The position numbers were made by a program, and so were the translations under genes. This document shows positions 4,991 through 5,039 of a stretch of 5,039 nt of DNA, one piece after another. Origin of the DNA: Methanobrevibacter sp. Its GTDB lineage: Archaea; Methanobacteriota; Methanobacteria; Methanobacteriales; Methanobacteriaceae. Within the stretch, counting starts at the first letter, position 1, and every line of letters begins with the position of its first letter. The notes under the pieces were generated by a model that was given only the letters and a program-made list of their open reading frames with translations, did no database searches and was not told where the DNA came from. The stretch covers positions 1 through 5,039 of the forward strand of contig JAISIQ010000118.1 of assembly GCA_031261945.1 (NCBI GenBank), given 5' to 3'.

Positions 4991-5039
4991 AAGTAATAAC
5001 TATCATAAATAAAGTAATAATTATCACTAATTACCACTA
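4991..5039. repeat. 15-bp near-perfect direct repeat at 21-bp offset, followed by 10-bp units at the edge
   Basis: AAGTAATAACTATCA (4991-5005) recurs as AAGTAATAATTATCA (5012-5026), one mismatch, offset 21 bp. It runs into AATTATCACT (5019-5028) and AATTACCACT (5029-5038), which may continue beyond the window. Confidence 0.6.

Larger units (their letters stand above)
4361..5039. other. Long non-coding region at the right edge
   Basis: I see no supportable gene in these 679 bases on either strand. In order the region holds a T-rich terminator zone, the 7-bp pyrimidine repeat, an A/T stretch with TAATTCTAA at 4527-4535 and 4539-4547, the 15-bp repeat at 21-bp offset, TATA-like elements, a more complex segment (about 4700-4870) with two overlapping tiny open frames, the paired inverted repeats, three TATA-like TTTATAAA boxes (4937, 4950, 4960), and a second 15-bp repeat at 21-bp offset that runs to the edge. 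Confidence 0.6.

Noticed and set aside
4361..5039. CRISPR leader or array
   Set aside because: Repeats here are short, adjacent and AT-only, without spacer-repeat alternation of 25-40 bp units.
4924..5039. Start of a topoisomerase VI subunit B gene
   Set aside because: Expected from gene order in related archaea, but no start codon with ribosome binding site or matching protein sequence is present before the edge.

Overview
The window looks like part of a very AT-rich methanogenic archaeon, most likely an order Methanobacteriales member such as Methanobrevibacter. The reasons are the aIF1A / Rio1 / KH-domain (Dim2/Pno1-like) gene cluster, which is archaeal; Shine-Dalgarno motifs that match an archaeal 16S tail (GAGG, GAGGTG, GGAGG); two TTG start codons with strong ribosome binding sites; and TATA-box promoters. 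The genus is an inference.

Left part, minus strand (1-1781): a GyrI-like effector-binding-domain protein, cut by the window edge within a few residues of its expected C terminus, lies downstream of moeA, the molybdenum/tungsten insertase of molybdopterin cofactor synthesis. The 108-base gap between them is purine-rich in the mRNA sense and has no U-tract, so read-through from moeA is plausible. A clear TATA box sits upstream of moeA.

Middle, plus strand (2237-4360): aIF1A (translation initiation factor 1A), rio1 (RIO-family serine kinase/ATPase) and a two-KH-domain RNA-binding protein related to Dim2/Pno1/Krr1. Together they form a small-subunit maturation and translation-initiation cluster. 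A hairpin over the stop codon of the KH gene, followed by a U-rich tract, probably ends transcription.

Right part (4361-5039): 679 bases with no convincing gene. It holds T/C-rich tandem repeats, TATA-like elements and two abutting inverted repeats, and probably leads into a gene beyond the window. In related archaea topoisomerase VI is often the next gene, but nothing here shows it.

The most unusual signal is in the spacers. About a third of the window is non-coding, and every spacer carries its own short tandem repeat with its own period: 12, 15, 6, 8, 14, 9, 7 and again 12 bp, plus two separate 15-bp repeats at 21-bp offset. I noticed no comparable repeats inside the genes. A second signal lies in the coding DNA: the hexamer ATAGCT or its complement occurs at 22 sites, in all three codon phases and on both gene orientations, and at none in the spacers. 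No mobile element, CRISPR array, tRNA or rRNA was found. I see no evidence of a new defence or mobile system.
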